Source: Stentor roeselii
Taxonomy: Eukaryota; Ciliophora; Heterotrichea; Heterotrichida; Stentoridae
Reading direction: 5' to 3'
Assembly (NCBI GenBank): GCA_006503475.1
Contig: RSEH01000081.1
Span: 1 to 64,000 of the forward strand
DNA: 64,000 nucleotides
Position numbers and translations under genes: made by a program
Part shown: positions 11,501-24,000 of the stretch, in pieces
How the letters are laid out: every line of letters starts with the position of its first letter
Position numbering within the stretch: the stretch's first letter is position 1
Notes under the pieces: model-generated
The model's input: the letters and a program-made list of their open reading frames with translations, nothing else
Databases searched by the model: none
Told to the model about the DNA's origin: nothing

Positions 11501-14500
11501 CAAGTCATATTTCGGCTCAGATTTAAAAAGTATTATTTTTGAATTCATGACTCCAGCAAATGTGAATATTTTGAAATCAACACAGGACTGGTTATCAGCC
11601 TTTGGCCTTCAAGGTGTATTATCAACAGAATTTTCATCAGGTTTATGGTTGACTCCTCAAAACTGTTCAATTTCATTTAAGAGACTTTTAAATGATTCTG
11701 AACAAGAAAATAAGATTCTTATTCTGAATCCAGTGTTTATACAGAAGTCATCTTTAGGAGTCTGCAACGAAAAAGTGTATGAACTGAGAATACCAGTAAA
11801 AATAAACTTTTTAAAGCCAGTGCCTCTATCTAACATATTCGCTCCTTCACAAGTTTCTTCAGAATGTGGTGATATTGATATAACCGCATACACAACAGTC
11901 TATAATCCTAGATACACTTATAAATGGTCATCAAATGACAAGACAGTCGATGATACCTTAAAAAAACTTGATTCACAGCCAAAAATTTCTTTTTCTCTTA
12001 AAACTAATTCAACTTTCAAAATCTCAGTCAAAATAACCGACACTGACTATAAAACTTCATCAATTGCTGAGACTTTTATTCATGTTTTAAATGAAAAAAT
12101 CCTTACTTTGAACTTTCCTCTAGGCACCCAGGTATTCTATAAAACTTCTCAGAACCTTCCAGTTAAAGTTGAAGTTAGTGAGTCTTGTGGAGAGGATAAA
12201 TTTGAATTTGAATGGGCATTAAATGATTCATTTTCTGAGAGTTCTTTGCTGAAGGAATTTAAAACTGATTTTCAGAACCAAATAGTATTGAGAAATGGAT
12301 TCTTGAAACCTGAAATGATTTATTTTTTAACTGCCGAGGCCTCTTCTAATAATGGGTTTCGAGGAAAGGCTGTACTTAAAATTTATACAGTGGCATCGCC
12401 TTTGGATGTTACATTTAATAGAGCTCCTGGATCTGTGTCTAGTTTGTTTGATTTGGAATTGAGTGCTTTGGTTAATGACCCTGATCAAGATTATTTTAAT
12501 AACTTTACTTATAGATGGAGCTGCTTAGAGGGTTCAGATTCTTGCAAAGATCAATCAGGAAAAGAAATTGTTAAAGATGAAACCAAGAAAACTCTTATCA
12601 TTCCAAAGAAAAATCTCAAAAGTGAATCATTTTATAATATCAGAGTTCAAGTCTCAAGATCAAACCCATCAAAAAAAGCCACATCCGAAGTATTATTATA
12701 CATAAGCGATAGTATCAAAGGAATAATAAAAGTAGAATCAATATCATATGTCCAAAATCCAATAAAATCATTATCAATAAACCCGTCACTCCAACTAGAA
12801 GGTAATCGAGAAGTCACATGGCATTTATCTCCATCAATTCCTTCCCTAGACCTAAAAAACGACTACCTCCTTATTCCCGAAAACACTTTAAACCCAGGAA
12901 CAGCCTACATCATCGAAGTTTCACTTAAACCAAAAGGCAGTTCAGACACTTCATCAGCTTCAGCAACCCTGACCTTTAAAACAAATTCTGCTCCAACCTG
13001 TGAAGCCTTCATTGCGAAATATAATGGATTAAAAGTTGAGTTAACAGCTGAAAAATGCAGAGATTTAGACAGTGATTCTCATCTTTTATATCAGTTTGGC
13101 TTCTCGGATAAGGAAGGAGAGTATTGGATGACAAAATCATTGTACTCCTCATCATTTAAATTAATGATGCATGAAGGTGTAAAAGCGATGCTTAAGGTCT
13201 GTGATGAACTACTTGCTTGCAATGTTTTAACAAGTACTGTTAGTGGGTTCAATAACAGTGCAAGGCTCTTGGCAGAGATTAAAGATATCGATGACTTTAT
13301 AGAAGATATCGACGAGATACCTTCTTTGGTTAGTTATTTCGCTGTTCAAGTTAAGAGCGATTCTGACTTCAGAATTTTATTTGAAAAATTGCAGGAATAT
13401 GCTAAAAGTAATACTATTGACGAAAATGATGAAAATTTACTTGATAATCTTATTTCGACTCTCAGTAATCTTGTGCAAAATGGGATTTCTCAAGCAAAGC
13501 CAAGTCAAGAACTGCTGAGAAACATTTCAAATTTTATTAAAGAAAACTTGAGTCCTATTAAAATCAAATTAACATCTAAAAACTTCGAAATGATCACAAA
13601 TTGCTTTTCATTTTTAATCTCAGGATTAGAAGAAAGAGAAATAAGTGAGCTTTTAGATATTTTTGCAAGACTTTCTTTAATGGGAACATTTCCTAAAAGT
13701 GGAATTTCAAATAGTTATAAAAATTTCACAACTTTTCGAACATTTGGAAAAGATTTGAATGAGTCGAAATGGCAAAATGAAAGTAAAATTTCTTTATTAT
13801 TTCCTGCTGATCTATCAAAAAATGACTCAATTCAGAAAAATGTTTATGATGTTATAACAGCTGTATATGATAAGGATATGCTTGAATTTGAAGTCACGTT
13901 AATAGAAACAGGGACTGAAAATAACAACAAGCTAGATTTTTATGATATTTTCGATAGAAACGTGACAGAAGTTAAGACAGAAACTGGAATTTCTATTTTC
14001 ATCAGTGGTGAGTTTGAAAAAAACAAAGATTACTCCTGCAGATATTTGAATGATAGTAATGATTGGTCTGAAGGTGGATGTAAAGTGATTGAAGTAAAGC
14101 CAACAAGTCTTCAACTTCAAGTCACTCATCTCTCGATCTTTTCAATTCAAGAGCAAAGCAGTTCAATCAGTAGTGAATGCAAAACTGGAGGAGGACCTGT
14201 AGCGTTGATGGCGATCATAATCATAGTTTCAGTTGCTGCATCTTTAGCATTCCGACAATTTGATAGAGAAATTAAAATATTTCCTCTGATTCGAAGATTT
14301 TTTTTATTTTACCCAGTCACAAGTCTTTTTTACAAGCAGCCTGGATTCAGAAGAAATAAGTCTTTATTGCAAATTTCTTGTTCGGCTCTTTTGATGCTTG
14401 CTCTGATTGGAGCCTTTCTTCATGTTTGGGAAGAGAATAATGAAGAAAATGAGAATTCTTATAATTTTAAAGGAAAACATGCAAAAAGTGGAGTTGTTGG

Positions 14501-14897
14501 CTGGATTTTAACTCAAATTATCATGATTCCTGTTATTATTTTTAATGGATTACTGATCAAACATCAATTTAAAGAGTTTTGGAAGAGGCTTGTAGTTGTC
14601 TGGTGCTTTTCGTTAGATTTAGTTTCTGTTATTGTGATTTCAGTTATGACTATCTTTAATTGTGAAGACTGGTCGTTGTACTTAGTTGTGAATTGGGTTA
14701 TTTTCATGATAATTGACCTCATTGCTTTGCAACCTTTAATTTCTTTGATATTTTCTTTAATTATTAAAGAAATTTCTGGAGTTTATCGAGAAGTAAAAAG
14801 TTATGAAAATGATGATAAAACAGGCTTTAATAATAGTCTTTATGATATGAATGATGAAGATCAATATTATGATCCCAATTATATCAATGGTGAGTAA
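2598..14897 (+). CDS. Giant REJ/GPS multi-pass surface receptor 1 (polycystin-1-like N part and TM1-5)
   Basis: About 4064 residues after removal of seven 15-nt phase-0 introns: 3567-3581, 4203-4217, 4815-4829, 5400-5414, 6048-6062, 6669-6683 and 9171-9185. A signal peptide (MRIVAFLSVYASLVLICGS) is followed by about 15 beta-sandwich-like repeats with the recurrent motifs I-L-S-S-G-x-F and G-D-D-x-x-L. Next come a Cys-rich segment near residues 2865-2925 and a REJ-like region near 3040-3440. A degenerate GPS near 3780-3820 has Trp, GGC and THLS but lacks the CxC pair. Five or six membrane segments follow near 3830-4040. The segment ending near ALQPLISLIFSLI resembles the polycystin-1 TM2-5 block; the TM6-11 channel part is absent. 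The start is supported by CCATTAATAAATATGA, shared with paralog 2. It is probably a cell-surface adhesion or recognition receptor; the ligand is unknown. Exon 6 is an extra repeat unit relative to paralog 2. Confidence 0.8.
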
Positions 14898-15540
14898 TTA
14901 GTTAGATTAGTTTAATTATCGAAATTTAGGAATGGGTTAGAATTTCAGTAGTTTTGAATGTGTTATTTTATATTTTAGCATCTTTATTTCATTCACTGTA
15001 ATATAAGTCACTTGAAAGATCATTTTATTATCATTCTTATACGGCAATAAAATAACCTTCAATTATAATTCTCAATCTTATAAGGCAAATCTTTTTTACA
15101 ATAAAGATTTCTATTTAAGATGAAATTATTAGATAACTAGATGACTAGACTTATAATAAATTATTCAATTATTAATCGAATTTTTAACTAAGTGATCTCT
15201 AAAAATTTAAATTTGATAGAAGTTTCAATAGAGATATTAAATCTTAATATAAGGTATTATAAAACATAGGAAAAATTTCTCTTTTGTGAATAGATGACAG
15301 AATTTAATAAAAGTTCAACCTTTTTCAGCAATAGCAGTATTCATTATAAATTTATAAAGCTTGCACCCAAATTGATTGAAGGAGCATAATTTTTAGATCA
15401 ATTTTGAAATTTGAACAAATATTTACTATTAATAATATCTTATTATAAATCTTGCTATTCTCTACCAATGATATTATCATACCTGCTTAGAATCTTTACT
15501 CAATGATCACATGCGTTACTCTCCTCTACAATCTGGTTAA

Positions 15541-15561
15541 ATGTACAGTCCATCTGTACAT
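15541..15561. repeat. Perfect inverted repeat, 8-bp arms and 5-nt loop
   Basis: ATGTACAG-TCCAT-CTGTACAT. The arms are exact complements. It lies in the spacer between the giant genes with no gene within 600 bp. It could be a binding site for a dimeric protein or a chance palindrome. Confidence 0.45.
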
Positions 15562-16015
15562 AACCGATAATTAAAAAATAATATCTGTCATTTGAAATTA
15601 ATTATTCCTTGCATATTCTTTCCAATAAATCAAATATTATCATTTATAATGTTCAAATTACATGCCATAAACATATTCTGTTATTTTGCATAAATTTATT
15701 GTAATATATATTCTTTGTATTTTTCTGAATATTTTCTCTGAATAAAGCTTCAAATCTAACATACTTTTTTCCATGTAAATAATAATCTGTTCAACATATA
15801 GTTTAAAATTTTTCATTGGCATTGATCCTAAAATTTTTTCGATTATATAATAGCTTCTTTATTATATAATATTTTTCTTGTTTAAGTAAGATTATAGCAG
15901 TCTTTTTCAGTATCTTCATGTAAAACATTTCTTATGCTTCGTTTCAAAATTATTACATTTTGATGAATCTTCTCATGATATAATTAGCTTCATCTTTTTT
16001 GTATTAAACCTTTCA

Positions 16016-16660
16016 GTAGTGACTTTTCTAACTTATTCTTGTTTCAGCATGCTTGATTTAAACAATAATATGCCATCTAAAATCATCTCTTATCCCCAGT
16101 ATCTTGAAGCTATCATCTTCTAAATTAAATTTTGCTTTTATATCCTCGGCTTTCTTGTGCATTATAAGTCGAATATCCTTTTAATCACTACTGTTCTTAT
16201 CAAGTTGAAAAAGAGGTAATTTTTCGAATCCACCTTTAATTTTCTTGAACCATCTCAAATACCTTGGAGTGTAATAATAAGAAGAATTAGGGAATATATG
16301 AAGAAAAGCTTGAAATTTTCTTTTTCTTGCCGATATGAACTATTTTTAGTTCTAAAATCTTCAGGTTAAGCTCAGAAAAATCTCAGGGTGCTAAGGTTAG
16401 CCAGGCGTTGTTATCTTTAGGAATTTTCAAACTTCCTGAAAAATCTATGGCTTTATTCACAGTATATAAGAAGGAGTCTCAGCATTCTCTAAGGTTTTAG
16501 AAGTATAAGTTTGGGATCTAAACTCTTGACTCAGAAGAAGATTGTTTAAGTCTCTAGACCACCTTGATGGTCGAGTAACACGAGCAGCTTAAAGCTTACT
16601 CAATGGTAAAATCCAGGCATCAAACGACTTAAGCCATAAATTATTAAGATATTATGCAAA
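16016..16660 (-). pseudogene. Decayed protein-coding gene, family not recognised
   Basis: On the minus strand a succession of long open runs can be followed with roughly two frame changes and a few in-frame stops. Recognisably protein-like segments, in order, include SFDAWILPLSKL, RPSRWSRDLNNLLLSQEF, SLKIPKDNNAWLTLAP, NLKILELKIVHIG, YYYTPRYLRWFKKIKGGFEK and DDSFKILGIRDDFRWHIIV. Base composition is less AT-rich than the spacer around it. Trp, Arg, Gly and Pro are commoner than chance AT-rich DNA would give. Weaker coding-like sequence continues in one frame down to about 15250 with many stops. Most stops fall where CAA, CAG or CGA could have become TAA, TAG or TGA. It looks like an old dead host gene. 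No domain was recognised. Confidence 0.55.
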
Positions 16661-17800
16661 AGTTGTGTTAAAGGTAATTTTAATGCTGAGGTAAAGAATA
16701 TTAGTTTAGGATTGATTTGAAAGTTAGTGGAAAATTTATTATAATGAAAGTATGTAGACTAATGAAGTGAAAAAGAAGTTTTATAGCTACTCTTTGTATT
16801 GATTTCAAAGCACTTAGGTTCATAGTTGATCATTTTTTGATTAAGCTATGTAAAAATTTGATTTTAAGGGCCTAGAGAATCTAGGGAAATAAATATTCCT
16901 AGGATTTTAAGGACTAAGAAAAGTGAATTAAGTGTAGTTATCAATCAGTGTGTCTTCGTCTCTTACAGCTTTAGTGGGATGCTTTCTGTCAAATCATAAA
17001 ATAGTTATTCTCGAAATGCATATTTTCATGGAGTTTAGGATAATTACCAGTAAACCTTGATCATTAGCTATCTAACTTAATCGAAAGATTTCAACCCTTT
17101 GAGAAATTTTATTAAATACCAAAATACTTTTAATTAATCTAAATTTGTTTTCATTCTTCGAGCTCAGAGGATTAAATGATTACCGATTTAAATGAAAACG
17201 AATCATAATTAAACTCAATAGAATCCCAATCCTAAATTTATATTCTTCGATTCTCTCTCCTTAAAAATGAATCCTTAGTCATCCTAATGAACTAATTACC
17301 TTATTAAACTATATAAAATCATCTATTACTATCTATAAACATTTTTTCTATAGTGCTAGTTAGAGAAATATCAACATAAGCTCAAGGTTAAATCAAATTT
17401 TTCAAAAAATTTCAAGATATTTCCTTTGAAAATTAAACCTAACCATGTTTAATAGTAAATAAACTATCTAATAAAGTTAATTTTCAAAATTTTAACCCAT
17501 TTAGAATTCACTTAGTGTATATTCAATATTCCATATACATGGCTTGAGTATAGTAGCAGGAAACATGGTATAAGTTTATTTAAGTAATCCTAAAAGGCAT
17601 TAATTTCATAGTCGAACGATTAGAAATTTACTTTTTATTGAATTAGGTAATAAAACTAGGCCTTTGTAATTACACATGAGATAAAATTTTGTTTCTATTA
17701 AATAGAAAAACCTTCTAAAATTACTATAATCATAATCAGTTTCCCAACTGTTTACTAATTTACATTAAATCCAAAGTTTTTTATGTAGAGGTCTGCCAAA

Positions 17801-17856
17801 TTATATAAAAAATATAGGAAAAATGAAATATTGTATAAAAATATAGGAAAAATGTT
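17801..17856 (+). promoter_or_regulatory. Duplicated AATATAGGAAAAATG motif upstream of giant gene 2
   Basis: Two copies about 30 bp apart (beginning near 17811 and 17841) are each preceded by TATAAAA. They lie about 240-290 bp before the chosen start of giant gene 2. They match the pair at 2318-2380 in front of giant gene 1 except for one base (GGAAAAAT versus GGATAAAT). Confidence 0.4.
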
Positions 17857-18091
17857 TATTATATATAAACTATAGACAAATCTGAGACTTTTGGTATAAA
17901 ATATGAATGAATTCAGTGATATTTACCTCTTGAATGTAAATTCTACATCAGTCAAGTATCATCAGTAAAATACTTGAGAGTTTCGAATTGAACTGAAATT
18001 TTCATTCAATAAATTTATTTGATTAAAGATTTAGAAATACCTTAGACTTATATTATATTAATTAAGTATGTATTTTAAGCCATTAATAAAT

Positions 18092-21000
18092 ATGAAGCCT
18101 AAGTTTGCTTTCTTTGCCTTGATTTTCAATTTTTACTTTTGTTCAAGTAAATGCTCAGTTGAGGAAAATCATTATATTTCAGTGTTCTCCTGCATTGATT
18201 TAAATGTATTTGAATATCCTTATCTCGTCAAAGAAAGAATAGTTGGATATGTCTATTCTGAACCAGTTGACTATAACATTTTCAGACCTTTCTGGGCAGT
18301 GTATACGGAAAATTATATATGGTGCTTTACTAGGCCTGGAATTTACTATGTGACACTGTTGTGTCCTGACGATACCTATGAATTAGTATATATTCATGCA
18401 GAACAACCATCAGTAAGCATACTTGTCGATCCGAAATATCCTGTGACTATTGGCGATTATTTTTCTTTAAATATTTCATTATCCAACAACGGTTTAAGCG
18501 AATTCATTTATTTTGAGTTTGAATTGATATTGGTTGGCTGTGACTCTGATGAAAATTTTTCAAATTATTTATATGGTCAACGAAATATCATTACAATTAG
18601 CAATAGTGCAATTTTTTCATCTTTAAGAATAAAGAAAAGTGGTAATTTTTGCTTGAAATCGATAATAAAAATAAACGTTTTAGGTTGGGATGTTGATGAT
18701 AGGCAAATTTATAAAACTATTATAAAATCATCAGATTTAATAATATATAGCAAAATAACAGATATTGACCTTAGTTGTGACTCTGGGCTTCAACAGTATT
18801 ATTCAAATTTATGCAATTTGACAGTAAAAGGAGATAATCAAACTGAGTATTTAGATGGCTTCACAATAACACTTGATTTTGATCAGCCTGTTGAAACATT
18901 AGAATGGCCCTCTCAAATACTTATTTATGACTCTTATATAAATTTTAAAATTTACTCAAAAAATTATGGTTTACTTTCTGCAACTGTAAGACTTGTTGAA
19001 TTAACTACAGGTAATTCATTTACTAAAACAATATACAAAGATATACAAAATGCCGTTTTATTAATTGATTCAGTTTCTGTAACCTTTATTTAGGATTCAA
19101 GTAGTCGAGTATCTTTCGAAATTAGTGCTAGGATCGATTATTTTTGGGGAGGAATCATTGATATCAATGTTATGGGGATTTTTGACCTTGAATTAATGAT
19201 TATGACTTCAAAATACTCAACTAATTCAGGATTGACTTTTACAATTGGAGATGAAATGATAACCGGGGCTCATACATTGAAAATCGACTCTAATCCATTT
19301 AAAATCAAGAACATTAAAGTTTTATCATCAGGATATTTTTACTTTATTTTGAATGCCACTTCAGTAAATATCCCTGCAAGTCAAACTAATTCATTTAAAG
19401 CAATCAATTTCGTAAATGAAGTTCAAATTTTTCATGATTATGTGGTTAATAACTACAAGATGATTACTCTTAACTTAGATGTCACAGGAGATGATTGGAA
19501 TAAGTTCCTAGGCCCCTTAAATATTACTATTAATGAAATTAGTGATATTGGAATAGTCGGAAATTTGAATCAAGAATTTGTGAGCAATAATTTACCATCG
19601 GTCTTATTTTACTTTTTGGGGTCAGGCAGTGCTAAAGTAATGTGCAATGTTAATGATTTAACGAAAATAATATATTTCACAGTTCAGCCATGCTACTTGA
19701 AGATAAATCTTAACCCAACTGTATGATATAAATAGCCTTTGAACACAGATTTTTTTTCTGCATGTGTTAGTATTAACGATATGACCGATACAGCTTTCAT
19801 ATCTATTTATTTTCAAATAAAATTAACTTTGATCAAAACTGGGAATACATCTGGAAATATTACAGCAGGAATATGGGAGAAAGGCTTCTACGGAAGTTAT
19901 TGTTTTGAAAATTTAAAGATTCTATCATCTGGTTCTTTTAAAATCCAAGTCTCATCTACTGAAAATTTAACTTCTGCTGAATCAGAAAATATTTATATAG
20001 CAAACAGAATACTCTATGCTAAGCTAGTTTCAACTTACCCAGAAAGAATAAATGTATATAAAACTTTCTCAATTGATGTGGAATTAATTGGAGAGGATTA
20101 TTTACCATTTATTGGAGAATGCAATATCGAGATCAATCAGCCATATGGAGTAGTCTGGTTTGAAAAAGAAAAGAAATGCTCAGGGACTAATAGATTGAGT
20201 TTCCAAGGATATTTTACAATCCAAGATTGTTTTATTTTCCAAATTACTACCAACTATTCATCGCAAAAATATATTTTATCAGAAGAAGTTTTGTGCTCTA
20301 CCAAATCTCTTTTACATTTATCAATTGAAATGACTGTAAGAAATATTCAGGGAGGCATTGTTGGAAGTTATTACAATATTATTTTAGGCTTTACAGACTT
20401 TAATTTTGTTTTATTGAAAAATGCTAATTTCAAATTTAGAGTAGAATGCAATATTACTTATTTAAATCGAGAATTTCATCAATTTTATGATATAGATATT
20501 TATGAAGGCCGAGGAATTTCACAGCCTCTTCGATTTACTAGACAAGGTTCTTATATTTTTTCAGCAAGTTGGGAATATTTTGGTGAGTTTACAACTTATT
20601 TCTTTTATGTTTACAATTATGTTTCCAATATTAATATTTGGCTGAATCCTGCAAACTTCTCGATTTTGACTAATGTTACTATTAATATCGAAGTATTAGG
20701 AGCAGATGGGAATAATTTACTTGATGAAAGTTTTCTGACTGTTCAAGATAGTTCTGGAACAAATTTACAAAATATTATAATAACAGATGGTTTCTTTACA
20801 ACAATAACTCATGTTAAAGATTTGGATTATTATGTATTTGCCGAATGCAATTATTTTAGAAAAGAATTATCAGTAAAAGTTTCTCCTTTAAAGTTAAAAG
20901 TTACTTTAACGAATACAGTAAATTTTATATAGCCTAATACAAGTACAGATGTTTTTGGTGTGTTTCTGGGTGTTTATGATGATTTTCAAGGACTAAAATG

Positions 21001-24000
21001 CGATTTTAGAATATTTTTATACTTAGAATCTATTGATAGTTATAATTCTGGACTAGTTACATATGATATGCAACAAAATAAACACAACAATGGAGGCTAT
21101 TCAATGTATTCTTCATGTTTACCAGAAACTATCAGTTATTTTAAGGTTTTATCCTCAGGGGTTTTCAGGATGAATGCAGTTTCATTAGATTTCGACACAA
21201 ACAAGATAATTTCAATACCTTCAGAAATATTTAAAATTTCAAATCAAATACTCTACATCTTCTTCGGTACAGAGAATACCAGAGTAAGTATTTTACAACC
21301 AATTGAATTAATTATAAATCTTATCGGTGAAGACTACAACAAATATCTTGATTATGCAGAAATTAAAATTTATAACAACTCAGAAAGCATCTTGAACTGC
21401 AGTTATATTAATGGAAAAAGTTCCTGTTTTTATACTCCTTTAGTTTATGGTAATTATACTTTAAGAGCCAAAGCAAATATAACAGAATCCTTACTTTCAT
21501 TTGAAGTAGTGAGACTAGAGCTTATTCCAATGATTCTTATACTTGTAATTTTCAATTAGCCTGAAACTAGTTCAATTTCTTTACTAGCAAACTTCACGAT
21601 CAAAGATATTCTTAATGAAACCAAAAATTTTAACGAAATTACTCAAGATTGTTATGTATTTTTGGAATTACTTCAGATATCAGATAATTCTGGAGGAATC
21701 ATGAATGGAACATTATCGAAGAAAGTATATAATTCTGGAGTGATTTTTAATGAAAATTTCATCCTTTCATCAGGATTGTTTAGTTTAAGATTTTCATGCA
21801 GTTGCGAATCAATTATAAATGAATATAAAACTCCAATATTCTCAGTTAGAAACTCTGTCAAGCAGATCAATATCAAATTATCCGACTTGGAAGTCTCAGT
21901 TTATTCAGAGTTTAGTTTAAATATTAGTATTAATGGGTTAGATGACAAGCCATACTTAAAAGAATGTATTTTATTTATCACAGATCAATACAATACCTTC
22001 TGGGGATCTAAATTGATAAATAATGGAACTGGAATTATTAATTTATATCTAAATGAAACAAAGGAATATAATTTAAGGACTTCATGTGGAGGAGTTGAGT
22101 CAAATATAATAAATGTTACTCCAATTCCACTTTCATTTGATGTAAATATCACTGATTTTAATGGTAATTTTGTTGAATCAACTGATTCAAAAGAAACAAT
22201 ATATGCTAATATTAGAGTTATTAATTCAAAAGGATTGGTTGAATCTAAAAATTATGAATATGGAACTTATCCTTTTACTTTATCATTGTTAAATAATTCG
22301 ATGGAATATTCAGGCCTGACTTTCCAAGTATTTGATGATGTGTATGATAATATAAGCTATACGGGATTCACTGACCAAGGATACTCTAAACTACATATAA
22401 AAGTTCTATCTTCTGGTAACTTTACAATGAAAATATTTAATTCTTTTATTCCAATCAATACAAAAAGCTTGACGGTGCTATCAAAGAACCATATAAAAAA
22501 TTATTCAATATTCCCATCTATCGGATCTATTTATTTTGCTACCACTCTCCTCATCAATTTAGTAGGAGATGATAATTACCCATTAAAGAGCCCAATCAAA
22601 ATTTATATTATGGATTATTCGAATACCAGCTATAATTGCATTAATTATGAAGGAGAATGTAAAATTCAAGACTTCATAGTGATAAATCTCGGCACAAATA
22701 ACTTCATCATTAATTCAATTGATCTTAATTCAAATTTCTCATTTACAGGTCTCCCAATAAAACTCTCTGCTCTACCTTCAAAAAATGTAACAAAAACTTA
22801 GGTATCAACAAGTAATGAATCATTTGATCTTGTTTTTAGCCTCGTAGATTATATCATGGGAACAGAAATTTGTCATAAATATCTGAGTTCATGCACATAT
22901 CAATTAAGTATTATCCCTATTCCTGATATTCTTAGTTCAGGAAATGTTTTAGAATCTAATTCCATGGAAAATGTAAATTGTGCAACTTTCAATTATTCAG
23001 GAGTAAAAATACTATCATATGGAAATTTTCAACTTATGATCAATTCGTCGTGCCTTTTTATTGATACTTGGATTAGCCCTTATACAATTTCAATAATAAA
23101 TTATCCAAGATATATATACTTGACTCTAACTACTTCAATAGTCACAGCTTACTTTTCATTTACATTAAACGTGACAGTAAAAGGAGATGATAAAGAAAGT
23201 TATTATAATGATACTTTGATTTCCATTCAAGATCAAAATGGGAATGTTTGGGCAGAAAAAAAAATTAATATAAATTCGACTAATATAAATTTGTTTTTGA
23301 ATGATACTAAAACATTTGAATTAAGAGGCTATTATAATAAAGAAATATTTTCGAATTCTATTCAATTAAAGCCTAATCCTCTATCATTTGACTTAGATCT
23401 TATAAATACCAGAGGAGTTTCAGTTAACTCGACACAGTCATCTGAGACTTACTATGTAAAAATTAAAGTAACTAATTCACAAGGAGTTGTAGAATCTAAT
23501 AATTATAAAGGTTATGGATTATACCCTTTTACCTTAAGTTTAAACCCTTTAAATCAGAAAAGCTCTGAAAATTCAGCTATATTCAATAATACTAAATCAG
23601 ATATTGGAATTTACAATGGAACTTTGTACAAAGGAGAATCAACAATAGAACTAAAAATATTATCATCAGGAGACTTTGCACTCTCACTTGAAAGCCAATC
23701 AGAACTTTTAATTCCTAAAAAGTCACTGATTATAAAATCAACTAATCAATTAAAATATTTCACTAACAATATTTCAACGACAACTGTTTATCTTTCAACG
23801 AATTTAACTTTGACATTGTATGGAGATGATGATAAATTATTTAAACAGTCATTAGAGGTTAGGTTGATAAACAGCTTGAATCAATCAGATAATTATACCT
23901 GTCAAAATTTTGAAGGAGAGTGTAAAATAACTGGATTGCTTTTGACAATGCTAGGATTTAATTATTTTTATTTCATTTCAAATGATTTAAACCATTCCTT

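Larger units (their letters stand above)
14898..18091. other. 3.2-kb AT-rich spacer between the two giant paralogs
   Basis: No intact gene. It holds a decayed gene on the minus strand (about 16016-16660, possibly longer toward 15250), a perfect 8-bp hairpin at 15541-15561, and the duplicated upstream motif at 17801-17856. The remainder is AT-rich with no other structure that I can support. Confidence 0.7.

Noticed and set aside
16559-16610. Nested hairpins (GACCA..TGGTC and GAGTAA..TTACTC) resembling a tRNA or structured RNA
   Set aside because: No acceptor stem, anticodon loop or T-loop fits, and the sequence is accounted for by the decayed coding region on the minus strand.
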